Shown: one piece after another, positions 27,272-35,785 of the stretch | Numbering within the stretch: position 1 is the stretch's first letter | Layout: each line of letters begins with the position of its first letter | NCBI GenBank assembly: GCA_044228505.1 | Contig: JBGAUT010000001.1 | Span: forward strand, 124,001-188,000 | Length of the DNA: 64,000 nucleotides | Source of the DNA: JAEUKA01 sp044228505 | GTDB lineage: Bacteria > Myxococcota_A > Polyangia > Palsa-1104 > JAEUJZ01 | Reading direction: 5' to 3' | Notes under the pieces: model-generated | What the model was told of the DNA's origin: nothing | Seen by the model: the letters and a program-made list of their open reading frames with translations, nothing else | Databases searched by the model: none | Program-made: the position numbers and the translations under genes

Positions 27272-27400
27272 AACCGTAGAAACGATGCATCATCTGCGTC
27301 AAGTGGCACGGCATACCTCGGCCATCTCTCGGTCACCGTTGTAACAGGGGGGCCCCTTGCCTATTTCGTAGGATGTGCTACGCAGCGCAGCGAGGAGGCA

Positions 27401-27727
27401 ATGGCAATCATGGTGCTGTATTCGGATTCCACGGTGGAATGCGACGATGAGGCGATCACCATCCGGAACTACTACTTTCCGGGAGTGAGCAAGCGCATTC
27501 CGTACTCGCGGATTCGGCAGGCGACGAGCCGCAGCATGGGCCTGTGGACCGGTCGGCTGCGGCTGTGGGGCACCGGCGACTTCCGACACTGGTATCCGCT
27601 CGATACCAATCGCGCTAGCAAGCACACGGCTGTCATCATCGACAAGGGCGACGCCATCCGTGCTGTAGTGACTCCCGATGACAGCGAGGCTGTGCTCCGA
27701 ATTCTCCGCGACAAGCTGCTGGGGTGA
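27401..27727 (+). CDS. Small PH-domain-like protein
   Basis: About 105-108 residues. GAGGAGG lies two bases before the first ATG (27401) and 11 before a second in-frame ATG (27410); the second may be the true start. Predicted mostly beta with a C-terminal helix (DDSEAVLRILRDKLL): YSDSTVECDDEAITIRNYYFP, RIPYSRIRQATSR, GRLRLWGTGDFRHWYPLD. This matches the fold pattern of bacterial PH-like domains such as DUF304/bPH relatives. No signal or TM segment. Function unknown. Confidence 0.55.
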   Translation: MAIMVLYSDSTVECDDEAITIRNYYFPGVSKRIPYSRIRQATSRSMGLWTGRLRLWGTGDFRHWYPLDTNRASKHTAVIIDKGDAIRAVVTPDDSEAVLRILRDKLLG

Positions 27728-28029
27728 TTGGAAGGTAGCTTGGGAGTGGCGAACCTGCCTCTCCTGTTGCGAAGCCGAGCTTCAGAAAGTCCACATGGTT
27801 TCTTTCGCCCATTTCCCAGTGTACCGATAGAGATCAGTGCAGAAGGAACAGATTGCTATTGGTCCCCGACGGGGCTTGAGTTCATCGTGATCTCAAACCA
27901 GCCAAGCGCGATCCCGTCGTGAATCGTTGCGGGACTGCCCTGGCGCGAGCGGCAACGGTAGGGAAAATAGTACCTAGCGTGAGTACGTCTTTCCGGATGA
28001 TCCCCATCCAGGAACTGTCGAGGCTTTCG
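27728..28029. other. Intergenic region, no gene seen
   Basis: Between convergent PH-like and aroC genes. A 64-codon plus-strand frame from 27728 starts directly after the stop of the previous gene but has no family-like features. No terminator hairpin with T-tract recognised. Confidence 0.35.
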
Positions 28030-29094
28030 CTATTCGCCGCGAACAGAGTCTGTACGATGCCATAGCACATGGTCGGCCAAGACCAGGTAAGCCATCGACT
28101 CTAGTACCGGAATCGCTCTGGGTACAATGCACGGATCGTGACGTCCTTTTCGGGCCACATGAAGCACGCTTGCCGTCGGCTTACATGCCACTCGAAGTAC
28201 AATCCGTTCCCCGGTACTAATGCCACCACGGATGCCACCATAGCGCTCCTTTCGATTCTCTGATCCATGAAAGGAGCTTCCTTCCGCGTGAGCGACAGCG
28301 GCCCCATCACCCAGCTCGACGCTACTCATGGCACCGACGCTGAGCATCGCTTGGGCGAGATCCCCCTTCAACTTGTGAAACACCGGCTGTCCCAGTCCCT
28401 GAGGGACTCCATCAAGCCACAGTTCAATCATCCCACCATAGCTTTGACCATTCTGTTTGGCCGCAACCAGTAGTTCGGTCACTTGCGCCGACTTTTGAGG
28501 ATGCGGCATCCGGCCCGCAAAGCGATCGATGTCCGCAGTCGACAGCTCTTGTGTCGTCAGTGCAGAGACTTCCTCTTCGGTCATCATCAGGGGACCAATT
28601 TGTCGCGCAAAACCACGCACGCAAAGACCTGGTGCCATCGTTCGCAGCAGCATCTGCGCAACGGCCCCGGCCATCACCCGAGATACCGTCTCTCGTCCCG
28701 AAGAGCGTCCTCCACCGCGTGGATCGGAGTGGCCAAACTTGGCTCGCCAGACATCGTCCGCGTGACCCACCCGAGGTTGTTCAGCAATCGTGGCGTAGTC
28801 CTGAGATCGCGCATCCTGATTGCGTACCAGCATGGCGATCGGGGTTCCCAGCGACCGTCCTTGGTAGATTCCACTCAGGATCTCTGGCTCATCGGATTCC
28901 GCCCGTGCAGAAGTGATACTCTCTCCTGATGCGGTGACGCCACCTGGTCTGCGGCGGCGGAGTTCGTGACGCAGCAGCTCCGTATCAAAAGGAATCCCAG
29001 CCGGACAGCCATCCACGACGACACCCAGCGCTGGACCGTGACTTTCTCCGAACGTGGTGATGACCAGACGCTGACCGAACGAATTGGCGCTCAT
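28030..29094 (-). CDS. aroC: Chorismate synthase
   Basis: 354 residues. Converts 5-enolpyruvylshikimate-3-phosphate to chorismate with reduced FMN, the last step of the shikimate pathway. Signature regions are present: TFGESHGPALG near the N-terminus, HSDPRGGGRSSGRETVSRV in the middle, and RHDPCIVPRAIPVLESM near the C-terminus. Its ATG directly follows the stop codon of aroA with no spacer, so it is the last gene of the aroKB-aroA-aroC operon. Confidence 0.97.
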   Translation of the reverse strand: MSANSFGQRLVITTFGESHGPALGVVVDGCPAGIPFDTELLRHELRRRRPGGVTASGESITSARAESDEPEILSGIYQGRSLGTPIAMLVRNQDARSQDYATIAEQPRVGHADDVWRAKFGHSDPRGGGRSSGRETVSRVMAGAVAQMLLRTMAPGLCVRGFARQIGPLMMTEEEVSALTTQELSTADIDRFAGRMPHPQKSAQVTELLVAAKQNGQSYGGMIELWLDGVPQGLGQPVFHKLKGDLAQAMLSVGAMSSVELGDGAAVAHAEGSSFHGSENRKERYGGIRGGISTGERIVLRVACKPTASVLHVARKGRHDPCIVPRAIPVLESMAYLVLADHVLWHRTDSVRGE

Positions 29095-30360
29095 TTAGTG
29101 GGCCTCTTTGGCTGGTACTGCTGTCGCCGCCGTGCTGAGCTGAGCGATCGAAAGAAACTCCGGAAAGCTCTTGTCGACTGCGGACAGACCCTGAATCTCG
29201 ATCGGGAAACCGGCCCAGCGGGCCACTGCAGCCGCCATTACCAGGCGATGATCTCCTGTTGCATCGAAGCGCATCGGAAGAGCCCGATCTTTTTCGTTCA
29301 GAGGCGCTCCAAAGATCTCCATGCCATCGTCACGCGGCGTGTGTTGCCGACCAAGGACTGTCAGAAGTGCCGAGGTAGTGGCAATTCGATCCGACTCCTT
29401 TCCGCGTAACTGCGGAGCGCCAAACAGAAGCGACCGCCCGCTGGCCAACGCCGCCAGTACTGCCAACACCGGGGTCAGATCGGGAGCTCCGCCCACGTCA
29501 ACCTCGATCGGTAGCAGCTGCGGTGCCTGCCGTACCGAAAGACCTTGCGTGGACAGTTCAAGCTGGACACCCATCCGTTCCAGAACCTCGACAAAGCAGT
29601 GATCAGGCTGAAGGCTTTGAACCGGAAAGTTCGAAATATAGGCCCTCCCAGATACTGCCGCGATGGCCGCCACCGCAAAGGCCGAGCTGACATCGGCTTC
29701 TGCCGCGGCAATTCCAGCATGAATTCTTTGATGCGCCGGGATGATAAGAGTCATATGATCAGACTCTTTATGTTGTTCGACTGCCATTCCAAAGTGGCGC
29801 GCAACATCGACAGACATTGCCAGGTAGCCCTCTGAAACGGGCTCTGGATCGCACTGAATTTCCAGCGGAAAAGGTAGATTCCAAGCGTTGAGCAGCAGTG
29901 AGCTTGCAAACTGACTCGACAGTCCTCCCCTCAGCGACAGCGGTGATGATACCTGCTGCCAGCCTCTGCTGTGAACCCGCAATCCAGCAGTCGAAAGATC
30001 TCCCGTGGCAACTACGTCGGTACCAAGCTGTCGCAGTGCAGACAGCAGCGGCTCGTGCGGACGCTCGATGAGTCTGCGAGATCCGGTCAGCAGGTAGTTT
30101 CCCCCGTGTCTTGATGCATAGCCGAGACACAGCCGCAGCACCAGACCTGCTTCTCCGCAGTGAACGTTTTGGGGCTCCCAAGCGGGACGACCACGAGCGG
30201 CACGGAAGGACTCGCAGGCTCCCTTCATGGCGGCGACATCGGCACAGCCAGAGGAGATAGGTAGCGTGATCTGCGGCTCATACAGAGTCAGCAGCAGATG
30301 TCGAATCAGCAGCGATTTCGACGGTGGAATCGTTCCAGAAAATGAAAATGTGGAGTGCAT
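29095..30360 (-). CDS. aroA: 3-phosphoshikimate 1-carboxyvinyltransferase (EPSP synthase)
   Basis: 421 residues from the ATG at 30360; a longer frame would run back into the upstream gene. Transfers enolpyruvyl from PEP to shikimate-3-phosphate. Motifs: N-terminal GTIPPSKSLLIRHLL (substrate-binding Lys), LSSQFASSLLL, APDLTPVLAVLAAL (catalytic Asp) and LRGKESDRI. More divergent than typical EPSP synthases, e.g. it lacks the usual GDKS start and has PPSKS; glyphosate class cannot be stated from this. Seven bases separate it from the AroK-AroB gene. Confidence 0.93.
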   Translation of the reverse strand: MHSTFSFSGTIPPSKSLLIRHLLLTLYEPQITLPISSGCADVAAMKGACESFRAARGRPAWEPQNVHCGEAGLVLRLCLGYASRHGGNYLLTGSRRLIERPHEPLLSALRQLGTDVVATGDLSTAGLRVHSRGWQQVSSPLSLRGGLSSQFASSLLLNAWNLPFPLEIQCDPEPVSEGYLAMSVDVARHFGMAVEQHKESDHMTLIIPAHQRIHAGIAAAEADVSSAFAVAAIAAVSGRAYISNFPVQSLQPDHCFVEVLERMGVQLELSTQGLSVRQAPQLLPIEVDVGGAPDLTPVLAVLAALASGRSLLFGAPQLRGKESDRIATTSALLTVLGRQHTPRDDGMEIFGAPLNEKDRALPMRFDATGDHRLVMAAAVARWAGFPIEIQGLSAVDKSFPEFLSIAQLSTAATAVPAKEAH

Positions 30361-30367
30361 GGGTCTC

Positions 30368-31951
30368 TTACGCTGTGGCGATGTATTGCTGCCGGGCCGC
30401 TTCGGCGACCAGTTCTGCGATGGTGACTTCGGCGGTGATGACATCTCCGAGTCCACGAACCAGCACGAATCGAACAGAGGACTGCGAGGCGCGCTTTTTG
30501 TCCTGGGAAAGGAGCTGCACAAACTGGGCTTCGGGAATCAGCGGCAGTTCGCGCTTCCGATCTGTAAGTCCGTAGCGTGAGGTCAGCATCGTGAGAATCT
30601 GTTGCAAGTCACTTGTATGAAGAAGCCCCTTTTTCCAAGAGAAGTGCAGCGCGAAATGCAAGCCTTGTGCAACAGCAAGTCCATGCGGGAGTTGATGGAT
30701 CGTCTCTAGGACATGACCTACGGTGTGTCCCAAGTTGAGCTTCTGTCGTTCCCCAAGTCGCTCGTGCGGATCGGATAGTACGATTCGATATTTCGCAGCC
30801 ACTGCAAAAGGAAGCAGGCTCCAAAGAGAATCCGTCTCGGAAAAGACAGGCTCTGTAGTCGTCGCGGTTCCATCGATGATCGCAATCTTGGCAAGCTCGC
30901 CCAGCGCATCCTGGGCACGTTCCCTGGGCTGAATCTCTAACAACGCACGGGACAAGTAGATCCGGCGTGCAAACGCAATCGTTCCGACTTGATTCTTCAT
31001 CTTCCCAACGTTCAGCGCATTCTTGCCGCCGTGCGCGGAGTCGATCGCTGCGAGCCAGGTGGACGGAATGTGAACGAGAGAGACCCCACGCTTGAAGACG
31101 CTGGCAAAGAACCCGGCAAAGTCACCTACCGAGCCACCACCCACTGCCACCACCGATAGTCGCGATGCGGTGAGTGGGGCGGCAAGCTGGATCAACTGCT
31201 CGACGTGATGTGGAAAGGCCGCCAGGTCTTTCAGGGATTCTCCCGCAGGGACAGCGTAGCGAACAGGGAATCGGGAAAGCCACTCCCGAAGAACTCCTGC
31301 ACCTACGGTTTCCAGGATTTGATCATGAATCAGCAGGCACTCTGTGCCAAGCGAAGCGGGATCGGGCAGCGCTTGGGTGAACATGACCTCGGTATCGCCG
31401 AATATCTGTCGCTGGCAGTCGTGGCTCTGCCTCGTCGGGATATGCAGTTGCGGAAACAGATGTCGGTACAGTTGACAGATGGTCTCCGCGACCTGCACTG
31501 CGGACAGTGTATCGATCGACAACCGGACATGGACATCGCGGTACGCGGATTCCCGATCAGCAAGGAGTCTTGGTAGCGTGGACTGGGGGTCAGGATGAAG
31601 CAGAGGGCGAAGCATCCCGCTATGAGCCAGCCGCGAACACAGGACCGCCACAGAGGCATCTAGTCCGATAAGGAGTCCGCTGTTCTTGAGGAGTTGACGG
31701 GTCTTGTCGATGGTAATGAGTCCGCCGCCTACCGCTAGCACGCGTGGCTCACTACCCAGCGTTGCGATCAGCTGATGTTCACGCAGACGAAGCGCAGCTT
31801 CTCCTTCGCGCTGAAGCAGTTCCGATACCGATGTTCCGGCCTGTTTCGCGATCTCCTGATCGGAGTCGACAAACGGAACTCCCAGCCGCTCGGCGCAGAG
31901 CTGACCAATCGTTGTTTTGCCGACCCCTGGCGGACCACTCAGGACAAGCAT
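30368..31951 (-). CDS. aroKB: Bifunctional shikimate kinase / 3-dehydroquinate synthase fusion
   Basis: 527 residues from the ATG at 31951 (AGGA nine bases upstream); in-frame starts up to 31999 exist. Residues 1-165 are shikimate kinase: P-loop GPPGVGKT (6-13), DSD at 29-31, AVGGGLIT, LRPLL. From about 185 to the end is 3-dehydroquinate synthase: VGGGSVGD, GGKNALNVGKMKN, GELAKIAIIDG, LNLGHTVGHVLE (Zn ligand His) and LPHGLAVAQG. It thus catalyses both the first ring-forming step and the phosphorylation step of the shikimate pathway. First gene of the aro operon. Confidence 0.93.
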   Translation of the reverse strand: MLVLSGPPGVGKTTIGQLCAERLGVPFVDSDQEIAKQAGTSVSELLQREGEAALRLREHQLIATLGSEPRVLAVGGGLITIDKTRQLLKNSGLLIGLDASVAVLCSRLAHSGMLRPLLHPDPQSTLPRLLADRESAYRDVHVRLSIDTLSAVQVAETICQLYRHLFPQLHIPTRQSHDCQRQIFGDTEVMFTQALPDPASLGTECLLIHDQILETVGAGVLREWLSRFPVRYAVPAGESLKDLAAFPHHVEQLIQLAAPLTASRLSVVAVGGGSVGDFAGFFASVFKRGVSLVHIPSTWLAAIDSAHGGKNALNVGKMKNQVGTIAFARRIYLSRALLEIQPRERAQDALGELAKIAIIDGTATTTEPVFSETDSLWSLLPFAVAAKYRIVLSDPHERLGERQKLNLGHTVGHVLETIHQLPHGLAVAQGLHFALHFSWKKGLLHTSDLQQILTMLTSRYGLTDRKRELPLIPEAQFVQLLSQDKKRASQSSVRFVLVRGLGDVITAEVTIAELVAEAARQQYIATA

Positions 31952-32187
31952 GGCGAGGTATCCTGCCACCATCACCGGGGATCTGCTAGCTTTTCCCAAG
32001 CGATGTAGTTATCCCGATTGCGGTCGAGGACAATGGGGGATTGGGCAGCAGTCCATCCTATGCTCGGAGTCACATCCTTTGAGCAGTGGGCATTGATGCG
32101 GATCAGGTTTTCGGGCTTGCGGAAGCTCCTGTTGACAGGACGCCATCGCGGCTCAGTGGTGGGGCGAACGCTACTTCCAGGGCAAGC
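31952..32187. other. Upstream region of the aro operon
   Basis: Carries the operon promoter presumably; no confident -35/-10 or attenuator-type hairpin is visible. A 93-codon plus-strand frame (32018-32299) looks random. Confidence 0.3.
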
Positions 32188-32379
32188 TCACTTGTCGTGC
32201 ATCACAGTACACAGCTCACCTGTGTCGCCAATGTGGGTATTTAGGAGTCGAAGGATCATTTGCTTGGTGCGGCGGTCCCACTTGTCGCGGCTGAATTGAG
32301 CGGAGAGATGACCGACTCTTTGCTTGAGTAGATCAGGAACGTCGAGCCATAGCCGTCTGTCGCGTTGACGATTCGCCAT
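32188..32379 (-). CDS. Possible small basic protein
   Basis: 63 residues: begins MANRQRDRRLWLDVPDLLKQ and continues with a helix-rich basic segment (FSRDKWDRRTKQMILRLLNTH). The pattern of an Arg-rich start, an LDVPDLLK strand and helices resembles small ribbon-helix-helix-like proteins, but I cannot assign a family. AAGG abuts the ATG, a poor spacing. A longer in-frame extension upstream overlaps the Gly-rich gene antisense and is rejected. Confidence 0.3.
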   Translation of the reverse strand: MANRQRDRRLWLDVPDLLKQRVGHLSAQFSRDKWDRRTKQMILRLLNTHIGDTGELCTVMHDK

Positions 32380-32393
32380 CCTTGATAAGATGA

Positions 32394-33881
32394 ATGGGAT
32401 ACAGCCTGTCGATTTTGGCGAAGAAAGATCGTCGATCGCAGCACAGCTCGCGCGGGGAGCGCGTGGAGGTGCATTCGGTGAAAACAGTCGCAGGGTTAGG
32501 TGATGCAGGAAACCGCGGATGGGCCGATTGCGTCCCCAACGGAAGACCGACCTCGGTGGCCCCGTTTGCTCGGGGCCAAAGCGGCTTCCCAGGACAGCTG
32601 AAGGGGAGCCTGCGGCGCTGGTTGGTCTTTGCTGTCGCGCTCTTGCCTGGTTGTGAATCACTGTGGCGTCCCTACCTGGAGCCATGTGACTTAAACCGCA
32701 CACAGTGCCGCTACGATGTGATCCCTTCCAATGGCATCGACCCGGGTTGGTTCGGAGAGGCCCAAGCCAAGCTCAGTCCCACGGAAGATCTGGTGATCGA
32801 CACCGACCTCGGAACGGTGACCACCGCTGTTTCCAAGCAGCCGCTGTCGGATGTGAGCTATCACCAAGTCGCAGAAGTAGACTGCGGCGGCGGATGGAAG
32901 GTTGGCATGGGAGTCTTTGGTTGGAAGCAGATCAACATTCCCGATGGGGTGCGGGTGCGGTTTACTGGATCACGGGCGGCAGCCCTCATTGCGTCGGGAC
33001 CAATCGAGATAGAAGGTCTGCTCGACCTGCGCGGTGGATTGAGCGAATGCAGTGACCCAAGCTGCGCTGGACCCGGTGGATTCGTTGGTGGTTCTCTCCA
33101 TCGGACCACGCTGCAGGGGAGTGGACCCGGCGGGGGAGTCCATGGCTTCGGCGGTGGGAGCGGAGTTGGGGAAGAGGCGGGCGGCGGTGGTGGTGGAGCT
33201 TGTGGCGTCGGGGGAAAGGGCGGTGATGCGGGTATCGACATGTACCTTGGGGGGAACGGGGGACCGGCCTACCTAAAATCTGAGCTGGTTCCTCTTTGCG
33301 GTGGTAGTGGTGGCGGTTCCGGAGGGATAGGCAAGTCGACGATCGACCCTGGACAACGTGGTGGTGGTGGTGGTGGCGCAATTCAGATCGTGTCCCAGGT
33401 CTCGGTTTCGATCCGCTCATCAGCCGACACACCGAGCGGAATTCAGGCCGGTGGTGGAGGTGGCCAACCCGATCAGGACAGCAACTTCAACGACGGTGGC
33501 GGCGGGGGCGGTAGCGGTGGGGCAATTCTCATCGAAGCCCCGAGCATCTCGATCGGTGCGGGGGCTGTCGTTGCCGTGAACGGTGGCGGAGGCGCTGGTG
33601 GATTCAACGAAACGATGAAAACCAACGCGGGACAGCCAGGACTGCTGTCATCGACTCTGGCGGCCGGTGGTATGGGCACGTGTTCCGGCGGATCAGGAGG
33701 AGCCGGTGGTATGCCCAATGGTTCGGCTGCGAGCGGCATGCCGAGAGACGGTGGCGCAGGTGGCGGTGGGGCCGTGGGGCGGATTCGTTTCAACTCTCTC
33801 GACAACGGCGTTGTACTAGACGGCGTACTGAGTCCCAGTATGGGAGACTGCCAGAGCACGGGGCGTTTGAGTCTCCGCTAG
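32394..33881 (+). CDS. Gly-rich lipoprotein
   Basis: Up to 495 residues; the true start is uncertain because the hydrophobic signal (LRRWLVFAVALLPGC, lipobox LPGC) sits about 85 residues into the frame, so a GTG near 32556 is more plausible. After the lipidated Cys come about 150 ordinary residues with Cys pairs, then a strongly Gly-rich region (about 240-480) with runs such as GGGGGGACGVGGKGG alternating with short beta-strands (AIQIVSQVSVSI, AILIEAPSISIG), a pattern seen in myxobacterial surface proteins with parallel-beta structure. Shares a CTAG with the convergent kinase stop. Function unknown. Confidence 0.6.
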   Translation: MGYSLSILAKKDRRSQHSSRGERVEVHSVKTVAGLGDAGNRGWADCVPNGRPTSVAPFARGQSGFPGQLKGSLRRWLVFAVALLPGCESLWRPYLEPCDLNRTQCRYDVIPSNGIDPGWFGEAQAKLSPTEDLVIDTDLGTVTTAVSKQPLSDVSYHQVAEVDCGGGWKVGMGVFGWKQINIPDGVRVRFTGSRAAALIASGPIEIEGLLDLRGGLSECSDPSCAGPGGFVGGSLHRTTLQGSGPGGGVHGFGGGSGVGEEAGGGGGGACGVGGKGGDAGIDMYLGGNGGPAYLKSELVPLCGGSGGGSGGIGKSTIDPGQRGGGGGGAIQIVSQVSVSIRSSADTPSGIQAGGGGGQPDQDSNFNDGGGGGGSGGAILIEAPSISIGAGAVVAVNGGGGAGGFNETMKTNAGQPGLLSSTLAAGGMGTCSGGSGGAGGMPNGSAASGMPRDGGAGGGGAVGRIRFNSLDNGVVLDGVLSPSMGDCQSTGRLSLR

Positions 33882-35785
33882 GGGTGTCTACTACCCAAGC
33901 CGGTTGATGCGGACAACTGTGGCGGAGAGAGTGGTGCGGGATGAAGCGCAGCAGGAAGGGTGAAAAAGAACGTGCTGCCAATTCCCTGTTGGCTCTCGAC
34001 GCCGATTACTCCGCCGTGCGCTTCAACGATCTCTTTGGCAATCGACAATCCCAGACCTGCGGACCCAGCTGTGCTGCCAGGAATGCGGAAGAACTTTTGA
34101 AAGATCTCGGCCTGATACTCCAAGGGGATGCCGGTACCGGTGTCTTGAACCTCGAATCGTACGATGGTCTTCGCGAGTGTCTCTTTCGCCCTCACCGTGA
34201 CTGAGCCCCCTTCAGGAGTGTGGCGAATTGCATTTCCAATTAGGTTTGCAAACACCAGTCCGAGTCTATCTGGATCAACAGAGATCTCTGTCTGGACAAG
34301 GGGAGATAGCTCCGATTTCAGCGTCACATGGTGCTGCTTCGCGAACAAGTGCTGGTCTGCGAGTGCTCCTTCCAAGAGATCGGCGATTGGGAGCGACACC
34401 TTGCGCATCTCGACCTTGCCCGCTTGCAGGCGCGCTAGATCCAGCAAGTCATCGATGAATGACTGTAAGCGCTCACAGTCCTCACGAGCTGCGTCGAGTA
34501 GTTCTGCCTGTTTGTCGTTAATGCTGCCCACGACACCCTCCAGACAAAGGTGGACTGCCATTCGCAGAGAGGTGAGCGGAGTCCGAAGCTCGTGAGCCAC
34601 CGTCGCAACCAAGTCGTCCTTCAGTTCGTCAAAACGACGCAGGCGGGTCACATCCTGCAAGATCACTGTCGCACCCTGCACCCCACCGTGCACACCGTAC
34701 AGAGGAGTCGCACGCGGTAGAAGATAGCGATGCCCATCGGTGGATTCGATCCGTTGCGCTTCCGTAAAATCACGCGGCGAGTAACTTCCTTTTCCGGATA
34801 GGACATGACCACGAACCCGCTCTAACACTGTTCGTAGTGATGGAACGAGTCGACCGATGGGTTCCATGCTGTGACCGGATGGATCAATTCCCAGTAGAGA
34901 CTCTGCTGCCTGATTTGTGCTGAGGACGCCTCCTGCCGAATCGAAGATAATCACCGGATCAGGAATGCTGTCGATCGCGGACTGAGCTGCATGCTGCGTT
35001 GCAAGCAGCTCTCCCAAAGAACTGTTGTGATAGCGCTGCAAGTGTTCGGCCATGGCGTTGAAGTCCGCTGCCAGTCGCGCCAGCTCATCGGTACCCGCTA
35101 CGTCCGCACGTGAGTCCAGATCACCTTCGCCGATGCGGTGAGCCGCCAACGAGAGTCGCGCCAAAGGACGAAGCAACCGTTCTGTCAGAAGCAGTGATGC
35201 CAAAATCCCAAGCACGATTGCAGCCACGGCAGCAGACGCAGTCGCTTGACGCAGCTTCTGTCCAGATCGCTGGGCTCGCTCACTCTTGCGCACCATTGCA
35301 TCCTGGTTCATGACCAAGATCTCATTGGCGGCACCCTTGACCGCCAAAAACGTTGGTTCTACGGTAGAGAAGTACGTATCCCGCAAGGATACAGTATCCT
35401 TCAGTTCGGCAAGCTCATCGAAGCGGCGTTGATAGTCCATCCACAGTTTGCGTAGCTTGCGGGCCGCATCGGACTCTCCAGACTCGGTGATGTTCTCTTC
35501 TTCTACGCGCAGCTCAGCCTCGAAGCGCTCACGATTCTGTGCCGCTTGCTCCAGTCCCTTACTTCTCTGTCCCGCAATCAGGAACAGTGCCCCACTATCC
35601 ATCCGTTCGATGGCCTCCTTCATTCGCTGGGTGGCTAGGACACTGCGATAGTTTTCGTGAATGATGTTCTGGGCACTGTTTCCAATCGATGTAACAGTGA
35701 CAAATGCAATCACACTAAGAACGACCAAGGCAAGCAAGTGCGGGGTTTGGCTGAGTAGGAGCTTCCTCCGCAGTGACAGCGTCAT
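33878..35785 (-). CDS. Sensor histidine kinase, KinB-like
   Basis: 635 residues. TM1 (about 10-32), periplasmic helical sensor domain (about 33-180), TM2 (about 183-205), HAMP (about 205-258), PAS (about 265-380), HisKA with VAHELRTPLTSLRMA (phospho-His), then HATPase with NLIGNAIRHTPEGG, DTGTGIP and GSAGLGLSIAKEI. Overall layout resembles Pseudomonas KinB. It starts in a 4-base ATGA overlap with the KdpD-like gene, so the two are coupled; together they look like KdpD split into sensor part and kinase part. Its likely partner is the NtrC-type regulator at 39028-40398. Confidence 0.9.
   Translation of the reverse strand: MTLSLRRKLLLSQTPHLLALVVLSVIAFVTVTSIGNSAQNIIHENYRSVLATQRMKEAIERMDSGALFLIAGQRSKGLEQAAQNRERFEAELRVEEENITESGESDAARKLRKLWMDYQRRFDELAELKDTVSLRDTYFSTVEPTFLAVKGAANEILVMNQDAMVRKSERAQRSGQKLRQATASAAVAAIVLGILASLLLTERLLRPLARLSLAAHRIGEGDLDSRADVAGTDELARLAADFNAMAEHLQRYHNSSLGELLATQHAAQSAIDSIPDPVIIFDSAGGVLSTNQAAESLLGIDPSGHSMEPIGRLVPSLRTVLERVRGHVLSGKGSYSPRDFTEAQRIESTDGHRYLLPRATPLYGVHGGVQGATVILQDVTRLRRFDELKDDLVATVAHELRTPLTSLRMAVHLCLEGVVGSINDKQAELLDAAREDCERLQSFIDDLLDLARLQAGKVEMRKVSLPIADLLEGALADQHLFAKQHHVTLKSELSPLVQTEISVDPDRLGLVFANLIGNAIRHTPEGGSVTVRAKETLAKTIVRFEVQDTGTGIPLEYQAEIFQKFFRIPGSTAGSAGLGLSIAKEIVEAHGGVIGVESQQGIGSTFFFTLPAALHPAPLSPPQLSASTGLGSRHP

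Noticed and set aside
27300..27400. GGGGGGCCCC as terminator stem
   Set aside because: No T-tract, and it lies before a gene start, not after a gene end.
29095..30522. Longer aroA reading frame
   Set aside because: The extension overlaps aroKB out of frame; family alignment starts at 30360.
33150..33800. Gly-codon repeats resembling a CRISPR array
   Set aside because: Irregular GGN-rich coding repeats without spacers.
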